Source: Luzula sylvatica
Taxonomy: Eukaryota > Streptophyta > Magnoliopsida > Poales > Juncaceae
Length of the DNA: 64,000 nucleotides
Direction: 5' to 3'
Assembly: GCA_946800325.1 (NCBI GenBank)
Contig: OX326958.1
Coordinates: 27,816,914-27,880,913 of the forward strand
The position numbers were made by a program, and so were the translations under genes. This document shows, in pieces, positions 1-10,551 of this stretch (positions within the stretch are counted from its first letter, which is position 1; each line of letters opens with the position of its first letter). Below the pieces are notes generated by a model. That model did no database searches and had not been told where the DNA came from. It saw only the letters and a list, made by a program, of their open reading frames with translations.

Positions 1-473
1 TGGTTATTTTATTGAAATATAACCAACAAATATGCCAGAGAAGTTTCAACATCCTTTCTCGGGATTCGACCACGAAAGAGAAGGTCAATTGCGTGACGTC
101 AGGTGAGGTGATTCAAGGACAATAAATAGTAACGGTCCCAACATGAGTTGTAAGGATTTAAAAGCCACATTTTTTCTTAGAAAATGTCAAATGTCTTCTT
201 CTATTCTCTTCAAGATTCTGACCTCGAGCGAGACTGATACAGAGACAGATTATTGCCTGCGGGGATTCCCGTTGCGCGTCTCTTGCTTCTTGACAACTTG
301 CTCTACATGCCATCCGAACTATCATTTCCTTCCCCTCTTTTCTGTGATTGAAGTCGGGTCTAAGATATATTATTGTTAAAATGTTTCCGAATCTGTGTAA
401 CTCGAATACCAAGCATCACAGAATCCAACTAATCTGGAAACTGGACTGGAGGCTCCAGTTAGGAAGGCGGCGA
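1..473. other. Unassigned left edge
   Basis: I see no gene here. Short open frames on both strands have no recognisable domain or splice structure. The stretch includes a 35-bp segment (400-434) that recurs without mismatch at 10004-10038 and is listed separately. Confidence 0.4.
400..434. repeat. 35-bp segment identical to 10004-10038
   Basis: A 35-bp stretch starting ACTCGAATACC and ending CCAACTAATC occurs here and again, in the same orientation, about 9.6 kb away. The flanks do not match. It is either a remnant of a dispersed element or filler DNA copied during break repair. The sequence alone does not decide. Confidence 0.8.
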
Positions 474-477
474 CATT

Positions 478-1589
478 TTAATTTGGGATTGAAGGAATCG
501 GAATCGGAAACAGTGCATATCATAGTCAGTCATTCGGGATACGACAATAATACGATACGGGATACGTTCGTGTATAATTCGGATAGATTTATACATTGGG
601 AGGATTTGAAGAAAGAATTCCCATCGACAGACCTTAAAGAGTCGGTAGCAGAAATGATTGTCGCTGTCACTGGAGGAGGACAGGATTCAGAGTCAATCCA
701 AGCTTCCACGGCGTTCATGTACTGCGTTTGGCGAGAACGTTGTAGGCGAGCTTTCTCGGAAGAAAAGAGAGAGGGCTCGAGATTGATTGGAGAAATGGTG
801 GAAGATTGGAGACAAATGAAAAAAAGAGGAAGCAAGAGTTTTGAAGAAGTACATGCTTGCTCTGGAAACAGAAGTACACAACCGAGTACTTTATGTTTTT
901 GATGTTTTGTACGGCGGTGGAAACAAGAAGAAGGAGAAATAGAAATGGGCTGTGAGTTTTGGGCTCAGTTTTTAATTCATTTTTGTCTCAAGTTTTATTT
1001 AGATGTTATAGCAGGCCTTTATAGATATGATTTACTTTAGGTAGATTTTGTCTCTTTTTTATACAGATTAAGAAAAACAATGATGTAAATTATATTTTTG
1101 TTTAGTTATTATTTGGAAGGGAGCTTTTAATCTCCCTCCAAATTTCCTCAAAAAAAAAAAAATAATTCGGATAGAACGTTTTCCAATACGACAAAAAAAT
1201 CGGACCAAAAAAACGTGAACGGCTAATATTCGTATTCGTATAGGTTCGTGTATAATACGATTTTTATTAAAAATTCGGCAAAATATAATATCGCGAAGTT
1301 CGCGTATTTTTCAAAATTCGTATAATTCGTGTATTATTCGCGAACTATTCGCGAATTGACTAACTTAGATCATGATATGAGTCATGTAACTTAGAAATTG
1401 CAAAACATAGAAATAATTAAAAAATCTCAATTTGAAAAATTCGGCAAAAAATCGGCCGAATATTTTTTGGCAATAAAATTCGCGAATATTTCCGAATCAC
1501 TGAATTGGATGCGCGAAGTTCACGTATTTTTCAAAATTCGTATAATTCGTGTATTATTCGCGAACTATTCGTGAATTGACTAACTTAGG
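478..1589. repeat. Decayed CG-rich repeat (TTCGCGAA-type), split by a LINE
   Basis: The stretches 478-573 and 1176-1589 share a style of sequence rich in TTCG/CGAA words (GATACG, TTCGTGTATAATTCGG, ATTATTCGCGAAC). If the LINE at 588-1161 is removed, the two parts join across one copy of the duplicated target. Inside the right part a roughly 76-bp block at about 1293-1368 is repeated at 1513-1589 with few changes, each copy ending near GAATTGACTAACTTAG. The element is probably a non-autonomous DNA transposon. I cannot define its termini. Confidence 0.5.
588..1161 (+). mobile_element. 5'-truncated LINE (L1-type) with 3'UTR and poly(A)
   Basis: The open frame through 902 encodes the tail of a plant LINE ORF2, with the C-terminal pattern FMYCVWRERCRRAFS followed by EMVEDWR, as seen after the reverse transcriptase in L1-like elements. 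A non-coding 3'UTR of about 240 bp follows and ends in a run of A at about 1150-1162. A 14-bp target-site duplication (ATAATTCGGATAGA) flanks it at 574-587 and 1162-1175. This shows that the insertion is real and was 5'-truncated when it integrated. The TSD is perfect, so the insertion is younger than the repeat it split. Confidence 0.85.
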
Positions 1590-1719
1590 TGCAGATTCGC
1601 TTCAATGATGAAGCTGAAGAAGACAAAGATGAATAAGAGGCTTCGATAGCTTGTACCTGAGCCTCCGACACTGCATCCCATTCGAAATCGTCCCATGAAT
1701 CGTGCTCATTGGAACCCAT
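1585..1719 (-). pseudogene. Truncated 5' exon, resembling Werner-like exonuclease (WEX)
   Basis: On the minus strand an ATG at 1719 opens a 44-residue frame, acidic and Trp/Asp-rich at first (DSWDDFEWDAV), then QAIEASYSSLSSSASS. The stretch AIEASY followed by a serine run resembles the N-terminus of plant WRN-type 3'-5' exonucleases as I recall it. The frame then runs straight into the CG-rich repeat and stops, so no exonuclease domain is present. I read it as a gene fragment cut off by the repeat at 1513-1589. The match is short and low in complexity, so the identity is tentative. A captured 5' exon of some other gene is possible. Confidence 0.35.
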
Positions 1720-1763
1720 GTTGTCTTTCAAAATTCCTGTCGAGAGATTGGAGAAGAAAATAG

Positions 1764-1979
1764 GGAAATTTGGATGCTTTCGATTTGAACACATAAAAGA
1801 GGGAAAAATGCCAACTCAAAGATCAAGCGAATCGAATAGAAGGAGAAAGAGTAAATGTTGGTGGACCGAGCTCGGCCAAGTTTTTATCTTAATTGCAAAG
1901 GTTGGGCCTTTACGGCCTAGTATTAACTATTAAGGAGACCTTTACGGCCTAGTATTATCTTGAGGGAAATTTGGATGCT
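1764..1979. repeat. Short direct duplications upstream of the UGT
   Basis: A 19-bp block (CCTTTACGGCCTAGTATTA) occurs at 1907-1925 and again at 1939-1957. The word GGGAAATTTGGATGCT occurs near 1764-1779 and again near 1963-1979, the second time right at the UGT start region. The pattern resembles filler copied from nearby during break repair. It means the UGT's immediate upstream sequence is a patchwork. Confidence 0.7.
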
Positions 1980-1986
1980 CTCTTCA

Positions 1987-3426
1987 ATGGCCGATTCAAA
2001 GTCCCACGTCGTGCTCTTTCCCTTCCCAGCACATGGCCACATCTCTCCGTTCATCTCTCTCGCAGCTCGCCTCCATGATCAAGATCCATCTTTAACCATA
2101 ACCCTAATCTCCACTGCTGAGAACATCCAATCCATCACTTCTTCCCTCCATGACGCTCATTCCTATCTCCATCTTTATTCTCTCCCCATCAGTCCAGTAG
2201 ACCATGGCCTTCCTGCATATGCCAAATCCTTGGCTGATCTCCCAGTTACTCAATTTATCGACTTTTTCGAAGCAAGTGAGACCTTGCTCCCAGCTTTTGA
2301 AAGCTTTATCGCTTCACTGGCCTCTGAAATCTCCAAACAAAACACTTTATCCATTATCGTTGATATGTTTCTTGGATGGACTGTACACGTAGCACACAAA
2401 TACAGAACCTTCCACTCAATTTTTCTCACCTGTGGAGCCTTTGGCGGAGCAGTGTATTTCTCTTTGTGGATGAATCTCCCTCACACTCAGACTTCTAATG
2501 ATCCATTTCCCCTCCTCGAATACCCAAAAATCTTGATATACAGATCTCAACTCATAAAGTTTCTTCTATTAGCTGATGGAAAGGATCGATTTTCTGTTTT
2601 TCTTCAAAAACAATTTTCTCTTTGGCACAAATCTAATGCAATGATAGTTAATTCAGTCAAAGAGTTCGAACCCTTTGGACTAAACATGTTAAGAGAAATG
2701 CTCAAAATTCCAATTCGGGCCGTGGGACCGTTGCTTACTTCACTCGATAAATCGGCAATATTATCCGAGGAAGAAGTTCGAATTATGAAATGGTTAGATT
2801 TGCACCAAACTAGATCTGTATTGTACGTATCGTTTGGTTCTCAAAGCACGATTCTTCCCAATCAAATGATGGAGCTCGCAATGGGTTTGGAACAATGCAA
2901 CCATCCATTTATTTGGGTCATTAGACCACCCATTGGTTTCGACGTAAAAGGCGAGTTCGAAGATGAATGGCTACCTTTTGAATTCAAACAAAGAATGGAG
3001 CGAGAAAACAAGGGGCTATTAATTCATGGATGGGCCCCACAATTAAGGATTCTTAGCCATAAATCTACCGGGGGTTTCTTAAGCCATTGTGGATGGAATT
3101 CGGTACTGGAGAGTTTGAGCAATGGTGTGCCGATCGTTGGTTGGCCGCTCGGAGGAGAGCAATTTTATAATGTGAATATGTTGGTCGATTCGGGATTGTC
3201 TGTTGAACTTGCGAGAGGATATGTTGAGGATTTTAACGTGGTGACGAAGGAGAAGGTGAGAGAGGCGGTGGAGACGGTGATGGGTAAACATGAAAAGGCG
3301 AGAGAGATGAGAGAAAAGGCGGAAGAGATTGCGAAGATGATGAAGATGGCATGGGACAACGAAGAAGGGTCGTCGAAGAGGGGCTTGTTGGATTTTCTTG
3401 ATTCCGCAAGAACTCTGCGCAGTTAA
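1987..3426 (+). CDS. UDP-glycosyltransferase, UGT92A1-like, single exon
   Basis: The 479-aa protein is a family 1 (GT-B fold) glycosyltransferase that moves a sugar from a UDP-sugar to a small acceptor in the cytosol. The PSPG donor-binding box spans residues about 349-392, from WAPQ through HCGWNS to GGEQ. Its last residue is Gln, which usually favours UDP-glucose. The likely catalytic His is residue 18 in FPFPAHGHISPF. Motifs such as DMFLGW, SLWMNLPH and WVIRPPIG recall Arabidopsis UGT92A1. Length is normal for the family and there is no intron. An upstream in-frame ATG at 1975 would add MLSS. I prefer 1987 because it matches the usual N-terminus. The acceptor cannot be told from sequence. 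Confidence 0.93.
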   Translation: MADSKSHVVLFPFPAHGHISPFISLAARLHDQDPSLTITLISTAENIQSITSSLHDAHSYLHLYSLPISPVDHGLPAYAKSLADLPVTQFIDFFEASETLLPAFESFIASLASEISKQNTLSIIVDMFLGWTVHVAHKYRTFHSIFLTCGAFGGAVYFSLWMNLPHTQTSNDPFPLLEYPKILIYRSQLIKFLLLADGKDRFSVFLQKQFSLWHKSNAMIVNSVKEFEPFGLNMLREMLKIPIRAVGPLLTSLDKSAILSEEEVRIMKWLDLHQTRSVLYVSFGSQSTILPNQMMELAMGLEQCNHPFIWVIRPPIGFDVKGEFEDEWLPFEFKQRMERENKGLLIHGWAPQLRILSHKSTGGFLSHCGWNSVLESLSNGVPIVGWPLGGEQFYNVNMLVDSGLSVELARGYVEDFNVVTKEKVREAVETVMGKHEKAREMREKAEEIAKMMKMAWDNEEGSSKRGLLDFLDSARTLRS

Positions 3427-3721
3427 ATAAAATGGAGATTGCGCGCTTGATATTTATTATATTTATTGATTTGAATGTTCTAGAAGAAGGCCACGTTATG
3501 TTTTAAATTTAAACTATTTAATCAACTATAAACTCATATATTGGTTCTAATTTTTGGTTTACCATGAAGTTAAGTTCACTGATATCCTAACCAGACTGGA
3601 GTCAAGTAGGAACTTTATGTACTTGTCACACAATGGAATCAATAATTAAATTCGAGAGCTAATTAATGCAATTTTGTTCCTTGCTGAAAATTAGGCAGAA
3701 ATAAATTATTTATCGGCAAAA
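3427..3721. other. UGT 3' flank
   Basis: AT-rich downstream sequence. It contains candidate poly(A) signals just after the stop (AATAAA near 3426 and other AT-rich words) but nothing else I can support. Confidence 0.4.
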
Positions 3722-4745
3722 TTTATCTCCCTTTAAAAGGAAATTGATTTTGTGCTCCCACAAAGGAACACATCATCACTTATGAATAGTGAAAGATGAA
3801 ATGCCAAATAGTTCTCTTCATCAACAAAAAATATTACACATTTTATTATTTTCATATTTATTCAATATTCTTCAACAAGAAATATTACACATTTAATTAT
3901 ACAAAAAAATTACACATTTCATTACATCACATTTAATTATTTTCATAATACACATTTAATTATTTTAATACTTGTTTTATTCATTTATCTCCCTTTAAAA
4001 GGAAAATGGTTTTGTGCTCCCACAAAGGAACACATCATCACTTATGAATAGTGAAAGATGAAATGCCAAATAGTTCTCTTCATCAACAAAAAATATTACA
4101 CATTTTATTATTTTCATATTTATTCAATATTCTTCAACAAGAAATATTACACATTTAATTATACAAAAAAATTACACATTTCATTATATCACATTTAATT
4201 ATTTTCATAATACACATTTAATTATTTTAATACTTGTTTTATTCAATAAAAATATGATTAAAATAATTTTACTCATGTTTGTTTGATGATATATTTCGCA
4301 ATGCATTAATTTATTCATGATATTATATTACACAAACACAATGATTATTTTAGATACCAAATAGTTCTCTTCCTTTTCTTTTCTTTTTTAGAATTATATT
4401 TGTTTTATTCAATAAAAATTAAAATAATTTGTGAAAGATGAAATGCCAAATATTTCTCTTCATCAACAAAAAATATTACACATTTTATTATTTTCATATT
4501 TATTCAATATTCTTCAACAAGAAATATTACACATTTAATTATACAAAAAAATTACACATTTCATTATATTACACATTTAATTATTTTCATACTTGTTTTA
4601 TTCAATAAAAATATAATTAAAATAATTTTAAACATATTATTCTCATATTTGTTTGATGATATATTTCGTAATGCATTAATTTATTTCATGATATTATATT
4701 AAACAAACACAATGATTATTTTGATACCAAATTGTTATCTTCCTT
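3722..4745. repeat. AT-rich tandem duplication, about three partial copies
   Basis: A block beginning TTTATCTCCCTTTAAAAGG starts at about 3722 and again at about 3984, a period of about 262 bp. A third, shorter copy starts at GTGAAAGATGAAATGCC (4431) and matches the second copy from 4051 onwards for about 300 bp, a 380-bp period. It extends the match through TTTGTTTGATGATATATTTCG and a TTCCTTTTCTTTT end. The copies are close enough to suggest recent duplication. No coding potential or transposon termini were found. Confidence 0.8.
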
Positions 4746-5099
4746 TTCTTTTCCTTTTTAGTATAAGTAACATGGACAAGAACTAATTTCATAGATGTAG
4801 GAAACTAATGCATTTTATTATATGATTTCGCACATCTTGTACTCGTGAATTTCATGTATGCTACATTTTCATTTTTTCAACTATCTTTTCTGCCTCGAGT
4901 CTGTCTCAAGATCCGTGTAAATAGTCAATAGCATGATATACTGATATCGGTTTCAAAAGAGTAGTGAGAGTCCATGCGTCGACTCGGCACACCTGACTGA
5001 GATATTTGCAGGGAAAAACATAAATTAACGAAAAATAAAATTACAAATGTATTTCAATTGATGTTTGAATAATGTGAATTCTATATGAAATTACCTGAA
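4746..5099. other. No recognisable feature
   Basis: AT-rich intergenic sequence. I see no gene, repeat unit or element end. Confidence 0.4.
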
Positions 5100-6468
5100 A
5101 TTATTAATAGTTATAAAGTTAGGGAAATTCCCATCTTCTTAGCCCTCCACGTCAGCAGGGACCTCTTTGTAAAACATTTTGATCCTTTTTATTTACATTT
5201 GGGTCCTTTTTATTTGAAAAAATTACATTTTGGTCCTTTTTTATTTACATTTTGGTCCTTTTTATTTACATTTGGTCCTTTCAAGTTTGAAAAATTACAC
5301 TTTGGTCCAGGAGCCTCTTTGAAACAAATTTATTTATATTTTGGTCATTTTTATTTACATTTTGGTCCTTTTTAGTTGAAAAAACTACATTTTGATCATT
5401 TCTATTTACATTTTTGTCCTTTTAAGTTTAGAAACTTACATTTTGGTCCTTCATTTACATCTTGATCCTCTTTTATTTACATGTCGGTCCTTTTTTATAT
5501 TTTTGAATTTACATTATAGTTTTTTTTATTTATATCTTGGTCCTTTTCAGTTTTTGTTCACACTTTGGCACTTTTTATTAACATTTTTGTCTTTTTTAAT
5601 TTAAATTTCGGTCCTTTTTTACATTATTAATAATTCCTCTCATCTCATGCCTCCACATCACCACCTTATTATGCCTCCCTATCACCACTTTACTTGGAAA
5701 ATTTTCAAAAGACTCCTTAAATTTTTAGATATTGTAAAAAACAATTAATTTACATATGTATTCATTTAAAAAAAATGTTTTTTTAATTTTAAAAAATTCT
5801 TACTTTTTGTAATATATAATAATTAAAAAAAATTACTATATGTTATATGTTATATAATTTTAATATTTCATTCATTACAAATATTCGACTTATGTATTAT
5901 TTTTCTTGAAAAACTAACATAAAATTATAATAAGTTGAACAATATTATTAAAAGAACATCTTGCAAATATTTAAAAATAAAATATCATAAAACTATTAAA
6001 AAATACATAAAAGGAAAACTAAAATAAAAAGTAGATGTTTAAATAGATATTTTCTATGAATATATTTGCAAGATGTTTATTTATTATTATTTAATGTTAG
6101 TTTTTTATGAATAAAGAATGGAATATTAAAATTATATAAACAAAATATGTAATAATTAAAATTTTTTTAAATCACTACATGTTAAGAAGTGTTTATGAAT
6201 TTTCTTAAAATTAATAAAAAATAACAAAAATAACTTTTAATTATTACATATGAGATTGGAGGGTATTTTGGAAAAAAAAATTAATATCATCCATAAGGAG
6301 TATTTTAAAATAAAAGTTTGGTAAAAAAAATTGCGCGGGGAAAAAGATAGAGGATTTTTTACAATATCCAAAAAAAATTAGGGGGTTAAAAATATACCAA
6401 ATCACGGATGTGCGAATAATCATGACAAACTCGAGAGCTCCCGCGCAATTGCGCGGGGAAAAAGCTAG
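5100..6468 (+). mobile_element. Non-autonomous Helitron carrying a GGTCC minisatellite
   Basis: The 3' end is a textbook Helitron terminus: a GC hairpin (CCCGCGCAATTGCGCGGG at 6440-6457), then GGAAAAAG and CTAG (6465-6468), followed by T. The 5' end lies near 5100, where TTATAAAGTTAGGGAAATTC and CCTCCACGTCAGC match the start of the copy at 53250-53954. Between about 5160 and 5630 there is a degenerate array of the unit TTTTGGTCCTTTTTATTTACA. A second, damaged hairpin and tail lie at about 6328-6352 (GCGCGGGGAAAAAGATAG). No RepHel protein is encoded. The exact 5' base is uncertain. Confidence 0.75.
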
Positions 6469-7059
6469 TTCAATAATAATCTTGAGTCTTGAGAGAGGAT
6501 TTCTTGTTGCCATTCAAACTCCTTCCAATAGCAGATTTTTATCTAAAAGAAAATAAAAACAACAAACAAAAAAATTAACTTTATGAATAATAATGGCATA
6601 TAAATTATAATATAAACACAAATAAATAAATAAATTGCATTACCTGAAACATTGTAAAATATGCAATTTCCATTAATGGAACCAACCTCCATTTCCTACG
6701 CAACATTTAATTTTAATATTTTTACATTAAAAATTCTTAAAAATCTGTATATATCACTGATTCCAGTAATATAATTTTCAAATTATTCTTTACATCAAAA
6801 ACTTGATTAGAGATCTATAGCCAGTTCAGTTAGAAATGTGTATTCAGGTTCTAGGTCCACAGCCTATCTTCTGATACACCTCATGTGCCAGACTGAGCCA
6901 TGCAACACATGAGTAATATAGAAGCCTCGAAAGCTATGGAATATGGGAGGTATTTCTATAACTTAATAATTATTGAAATGGAGGAATTTTGGAATATTTA
7001 GTCGAAAACTAATTTTCTGAATTTGCGTCTAGCACCGTATAAATGATATCACATATCTT
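6469..7059. other. No recognisable feature
   Basis: AT-rich intergenic DNA between the Helitron end and the LTR-like remnants. I find no gene or clear element end. Confidence 0.4.
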
Positions 7060-7790
7060 TTACACATTCGACCCTCTTCGTTTAAACGAATCCCAGATTC
7101 CTTCAAACGAATGAATTGCCAAAAAGTTTCTGGACAAATTTACTTTTTTGCATTTAAACGAGATTGAATTTCGTTTCAACGAATCTTTATTTCGTTTACA
7201 TGAATAGTATGTCCAAAAGTTTCTGGACGTTTTGGAACCTCTGTCTTTTAAACTCACTCGAATTTCGTATAAACGAAATTCATGTGTCACCATGTGTGTG
7301 TTTAAACACATCGTGTCCAAAACTTACTGCTACCTTCTGAAAATGCTCGCAACCTTTCACTAATCCGTAAAAACAAAAATGATAAATCATTCAAACAGAC
7401 ATTATTTCTTGATGAGTGTTGTATACAATCTTATTATCTGTCCAACACAATTTGGATGATCCAAATTGGACTTCGTATATGAAAGTTATGGCAGTGTTAC
7501 CAAAATCATGTTTATGTTGATTTTTCCCGAAAATTTGTTTCGAAACAGTTTTCCGATGAATCCGATTCACAAAACTCTTCTTAAACATTTCAAACTGTTA
7601 TAGACCATCTCAACCAATCTAATATCCAATATCAATTGATCAAAATCTTTAATCAATCTAATATCTAATATGAATTGATCCAAATCTTTAGTTTCTCTTA
7701 AACAAAGTCTTAATTTTAAATAATTAAGTAAAAATAATTTTCATCGTATCTAATCTGATGAAAATATCGAAACGATCGTTCAGATATCAC
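7060..7790 (-). repeat. LTR-like remnant adjoining the LTR at 7791
   Basis: The stretch holds repeats of CGTTTAAACGAAT-type palindromes (7078-7270). At 7340-7560 a block reads like the LTR family seen elsewhere in this window: AATTTGGATGATCC, GAAAGTTATGGCAG, CAACCTTTCAC. It is probably a second, older minus-strand relative of the LTR next to it. I cannot place its ends. Confidence 0.4.
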
Positions 7791-8746
7791 TGTTGGAACC
7801 TCACTCAAGTACCATACATGATGCAGCGGATATGCGGGATTTCCGTGACCTAGGATCCCGTTTCGATATATTCGTGTACGGATGGAAGAGTTTAAGTCAT
7901 ACCTTCACCAAATTGATGGTGAACGACAGATTGAAACGTTATTCCTCCATCTAGCATGTTGTCCTCCTGGATTGATCACAAGCATCCTTACTCGAAGACC
8001 TCTACTTGTAATCTACCTTGAATTCGACTTCACGGAGGGTTAATGATCATCCTAGTTCAAACGTTAAACCTTTTTGCTTTTAATCTCTTCACAAAATTAC
8101 CAAATTGAGAAAAACTCTTTTTGTCCTGTCTTTTCTCTCCTCTAAACAAATATCCTGGTGTAGAATGATTGGATTGGAGAGGATTAGAGAAAGAAACATG
8201 TTTTTGGGATATATACACATATATCGATAAAATCTAGTGAAAAGACTCATCTTAAAACATAAAACTGCATGCACCCTTTCAGTATTCTGTAAAAATGAAA
8301 TTGATAAATCATTCAAACCGACTTAAAGCCTTCACTAAAGTTGTATATAACCTAATTATATTTTCAACCCGATTTGGCACAGCTCAATTAGAGTTCGGAT
8401 GCGCAAGTTATGACGGTTTTACTAACTGTGTGTCAAACTGTTGCATCTTTTCAGTATTCCATTTAAAATAAATTCATAAATTGCTCAAATGGATAATAAC
8501 TCTTCATGAAAGTTCTGGATAAACTTACTATCTACACAACCCAATTAGAACCATTCAAATTGGAGTTAGTATGTGAAAGTTATGAAAGTTTTACTAAAAA
8601 TTGTTTCAACTGGATTTTCTGATTTTATTCATAAAACATTTTTTTATTGTGTATCCAATATACATATGTGTATCTAATATACACATTATTAATTTGTGTG
8701 TTTATCTTAATACATATCCTTTGAACTTTCTCCTCTATTGTCTTCA
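7791..8746 (-). mobile_element. LTR of a Copia-type family, minus orientation, solo or fragment
   Basis: Read on the minus strand, it ends ATATCCGCTGC ... GGTTCCAACA, equivalent to the 3' ends at 39771 and 43102. Inside it carries the same signature, repeated phrases like AACTTTCGCATnCGAACTCCAATT, here more decayed. The minus-strand 5' end is placed at 8746 (TGAAGACAATAG) by analogy with TGAAGGAAA in the other copies. I see no clean TSD and no internal retrotransposon genes beside it. Confidence 0.6.
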
Positions 8747-8749
8747 ATT

Positions 8750-9160
8750 CTGCTATTACTATTCCCCGTGAGATCATCCCGGGCCAACAAGTAATTCGGA
8801 GGATTAGGTTGTCAAGGACGAGTCTTGGTGGAACTGCCGGAGGCACCATGGGCACAAACAACATGATCCATAAAGAGGTGAAGTAATAGGATTTTTTTAG
8901 GGATGTTTCGGTGAAGAGGTATTGGTGGGCGATTTTGTTTTTGGACATTGTTGCAATGATAACGTGGCAAGTTTTTGGCCGTCCATAGATTGGAAATATT
9001 CAAAAACGCCTTTGAAACTCGTCAACCACATCAAATCAGGTTTGGCTTCACCAATGCGTATAACAAACTCTGGCCGTGAGACATAACCCTGAAAATCACA
9101 CAAACGGGGAATATACTTAGACAAGTTCGCACTACATCAGTTTCACTCAACAAGGCTGCC
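8750..9160 (-). pseudogene. Unrecognised decayed coding-like stretch
   Basis: Base composition shifts from AT-rich to balanced. The minus strand offers two overlapping open frames, one with DFQGYVSRPEFVIRIGEAKPD and FKGVFEYFQSMDGQ, another with FMDHVVCAHGASGSSTKT. They look like one protein broken by frameshifts. I do not recognise the family. It may be a relic of a retrotransposon interior or of a host gene. Confidence 0.25.
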
Positions 9161-9224
9161 AACAAGGAGGAGTTGCGGAGCGGGTTTTGGTCCCCCAAAA
9201 GCGGTGCGGTTCATAACCTTCAAA

Positions 9225-10000
9225 AAAATCAAATGTCCCATTTTTCGAAAAATACAAAAATTGAAGTCTTACTCGAGGAAAATATTGAATTTTCATGTTT
9301 TTCTTAAAAAAATCTTTAATAGAAGACTACCAAACACAAATTTCTATTTCTCAAAAATTTCTTAAAAAGCTAAAAAGTGAAGTGTACAACGAGCAAAAAA
9401 AACTCATTTTTTATATTGTTCACAAAATATTCCGTAATAGAAGACAAACAAACACAAAAAAAATCAAAAATATCTTTAAAATGCATAAAATAAAGTCTAA
9501 CACCTGAAAAAAAAATCAATTGTCCTTTTTTCGAAAAAAAACAAAAATTGAAGTCTTACACTAGCCAAAAGACCAACACACAAAAAGTTCCGTTTTTTCA
9601 AAAATTTCTTAAAAATGAAAAAAGTGATGACTAACACCTTAAAATAAATTAATTATCCTATTTTCTAAAAAATGTCAAAATTGAATTGTAACATGACCAA
9701 AATACTCAATTTTAATGTTGTCCTCAAAATACTCCGTAATAGAAGAACACACACAAATTTTGTTTTTTTTCAAATATATCTTAAAAGTGCATAATGTGAA
9801 GTCTAATACCCTAAAAAAATTTATCATAGTTTCAAAAAATATTAAAATTGAAGTGTAACACGAGCAAAATACTCAATTTTCATGTTGTCCACAAAATACT
9901 CCGTGATAGACGACTAACACACACTAATTTCTTTTTTATAAAAAAAAACTTAAAAAAACATAAAGTGAAGTCTAACACATTCAAAAAAATCAATTGTCCT
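9225..10000 (+). repeat. Diverged satellite array, unit about 170 bp
   Basis: The phrase AAATTGAAGTnTAACACGAGC and then ACTCAATTTTCATGTTGTCC, followed by ACAAAATACTCCGTAATAG and CTAACACACACAAATTT, recurs in diverged form about every 170 bp (for instance ACTCAATTTT at about 9702 and about 9870). The same phrases occur in reverse complement at 31630-34440. No open frame spans the units. The unit length is similar to plant satellites but the copies are old. Confidence 0.65.
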
Positions 10001-10003
10001 ATC

Positions 10004-10038
10004 ACTCGAATACCAAGCATCACAGAATCCAACTAATC
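10004..10038. repeat. Second copy of the 35-bp segment
   Basis: Identical over 35 bp to 400-434. It sits exactly between the end of the satellite array and the start of the GATCCGAAA minisatellite, as if it marked a junction. Confidence 0.8.
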
Positions 10039-10039
10039 C

Positions 10040-10385
10040 GAAATTCAAATGATCCGAGACCCGCATGATATAAAATAAATCTCGAATGATCCGAAAACTA
10101 AATTTTCGAAAAATCAAATGCTCCGAAATCAAATTTTGTGAAACCTGGATGATCCGAAAATCGATGTAACCAGAAATCGAAACAATATGGAACCGAATGA
10201 TCCAAAAACCGAAACGATCCGGACCCGAATGACCCGAAAATCGAACGATCCGAAATCGAATGGTCCGAAAACCGGACGATCCGCAACCCGATGACCTGAA
10301 CGACCCGCAAATCGAAACGATCCGAACCCGAAATTATCATGATCTCTATCCAAATTGATCCGAACCCGAAATGACCCGCAAAGAT
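10040..10385. repeat. Degenerate GATCCGAAA minisatellite upstream of ASCC2
   Basis: About 25 irregular copies of a 10-14-bp unit (AATGATCCGAAA, ACCCGAATGACCCGAAAATC and variants) run up to about 165 bp before the ASCC2 start codon. The open minus-strand frames across it are a by-product of the repeat. It could overlap the gene's promoter. Confidence 0.75.
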
Positions 10386-10551
10386 TGGGCTTAAGGGTTG
10401 GGCTGAAAATTGTATTAATCTCATCAGGCCCCTATATTACTGAAAATTACAAGTTTACCCCCGGCTTCTTCTCTTCCTCTTCCGTGGTCTACCCTACCCT
10501 TCTCCCCAAGCAAAAACGAAGGAACAACATAGGGGAAACTCAGAAAAAGCC

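Noticed and set aside
5085..5604. Phe/Leu-rich ORFs with FGPF repeats, also at 53254-53739
   Set aside because: Each copy of the GGTCCTTTTTATTTACA minisatellite translates to the same hydrophobic repeat. It is Helitron filler, not a membrane protein.
10098..10424. Minus-strand ORFs rich in SDHS and FGSFGS
   Set aside because: They are translations of the GATCCGAAA minisatellite with no start context or domain.
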